Positions 63,368 through 64,000 of a DNA stretch of 64,000 bases are shown here, one piece after another (the first letter of the stretch is position 1; the number at the start of each line of letters is the position of its first letter). A program made the position numbers and the translations under genes. Below the pieces are notes generated by a model. The model had not been told where the DNA came from, made no database searches, and worked only from the letters and a program-made list of their open reading frames with translations. This DNA is from Lonepinella koalarum. Lineage in GTDB: Bacteria; Pseudomonadota; Gammaproteobacteria; Enterobacterales; Pasteurellaceae. The stretch is taken from the NCBI RefSeq assembly GCF_004565475.1, contig NZ_SRHX01000005.1:1-64000 (forward strand). The letters are read 5' to 3'.

Positions 63368-64000
63368 ATGAAATTTTTACCTTTAGCCAATCAAGGGGTA
63401 CAATCCCTGTCGCCTTATCAAGCTGGCAAGCCGATAGAAGAACTGGAACGAGAACTGGGAATTTCCAATATTATTAAACTGGCGTCTAATGAAAATCCCT
63501 TTGGTTTGCCAGAAAGTGCTAAGCAAGCGATTATCAATCAACTTGATGAACTCACGCGTTATCCAGATAGTAATGGTTTTGCCTTAAAACAAAGCATTGC
63601 AGAAAAATTTACGGTTCAGCCTGAACAAATTACCCTTGCCAATGGCTCAAATGATTTTATTGAATTAGTGGCACATACTTTTGCCAGTGAACAAGATGAG
63701 ATTATTTATTCCCAATATGCTTTTATTGTGTATCCTTTGATTACCAAAGCCATTAATGCTGTCGCCCGTGAAATTCCAGCCAAAAACTGGGGGCATGATT
63801 TAGACGGTTTTTTAGCTGCGATAAATGAGAAAACCAAATTAATTTATATTGCTAACCCGAATAATCCTACTGGAAATTTTTTAACTGAAAGTGAAATCGA
63901 CGACTTTTTACGTCAAGTGCCTGAACGCATTATTGTAGTGCTGGATGAAGCCTATACTGAGTTTACGGCGGAAAAAGAACGGGTTGATTCTTTTGGATTA
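63368..64000 (+). CDS. hisC: Histidinol-phosphate aminotransferase, 5' part cut by window end
   Basis: The first 211 codons are present and open to the window end. Class I/II aminotransferase features: IIKLASNENPFGLPESAK, IANPNNPTGN and VVLDEAYTEF; the PLP lysine is beyond the window. It matches the HisC2-type enzyme found after serC in H. influenzae. It acts in histidine synthesis and may also serve aromatic amino acids. Start by ATG after a CCGCGGT palindrome; the ribosome site is weak. Confidence 0.93.
   Translation, partial: MKFLPLANQGVQSLSPYQAGKPIEELERELGISNIIKLASNENPFGLPESAKQAIINQLDELTRYPDSNGFALKQSIAEKFTVQPEQITLANGSNDFIELVAHTFASEQDEIIYSQYAFIVYPLITKAINAVAREIPAKNWGHDLDGFLAAINEKTKLIYIANPNNPTGNFLTESEIDDFLRQVPERIIVVLDEAYTEFTAEKERVDSFGL

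Overview
The window is a chromosomal segment from a member of the Pasteurellaceae that uses the Haemophilus influenzae-type DNA uptake signal. At least 26 exact copies of the 9-base core AAGTGCGGT (or its complement) were found by eye, and two face-to-face pairs sit in intergenic terminators. Base composition is about 40% GC and the genes closely match H. influenzae / Pasteurella families (complete ccm cluster, zipA-ligA, rlmN-pilW, pepB-ndk, serC-hisC). A full-length hemA argues against H. influenzae itself, which cannot make porphyrins from early precursors. I cannot name a species. Nothing here looks like a phage, plasmid or CRISPR array, and I recognise no tRNA or rRNA gene.

Layout. 1-5481 (minus): 5' part of a very large trimeric autotransporter adhesin, running off the left edge, preceded by a strong promoter that abuts a 14-copy octamer repeat: a probable phase-variable surface adhesin. 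5.9-8.1 kb (minus): a patatin-like lipoprotein and a toxin-first RelE/HigB-type toxin-antitoxin pair. 8.3-14.8 kb (plus): sulfite reduction genes cysI-cysG-cysJ and a YeiH-type putative sulfate exporter, in a stretch free of canonical uptake signals. 15.2-21.1 kb (minus): a metal-dependent amidohydrolase and a beta-glucoside PTS / 6-phospho-beta-glucosidase unit with an RpiR-type regulator, interrupted by a 262-bp non-coding element with 30-bp terminal inverted repeats (MITE-like). 21.1-26.4 kb (minus): leuABCD with a leader peptide and attenuator, with REP-like palindromes in its gaps.

26.6-37.1 kb: mrp (minus), then metG, raiA and the cytochrome c maturation operon ccmABCDEFGH plus ccmI (plus). 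37.2-38.8 kb: hipBA. 39.1-45.6 kb: rlmN, pilW, cysZ (minus), zipA, ligA and a mazEF pair (minus). 45.8-49.1 kb: a PaeA-like exporter, darP (minus) and pmbA. 49.1-49.35 kb: a predicted small RNA with a near-consensus Fur box overlapping its promoter, followed by a cluster of hairpins. 49.4-53.6 kb: hpt, a MetE-C-like methyltransferase, a small RelA/SpoT-type synthetase, pepB and ndk. 53.8-64 kb: argS, a DUF3298 lipoprotein, hemA, purC with a PurR box, a YeeZ-like oxidoreductase, a glycine-zipper lipoprotein, argG, tmaR (minus), serC and the start of hisC.

Most of the window is biosynthesis and housekeeping. The regions most worth attention are the adhesin promoter repeat array, the MITE-like element, the Fur-controlled sRNA candidate, the small alarmone synthetase-like gene and the REP-like palindromes.
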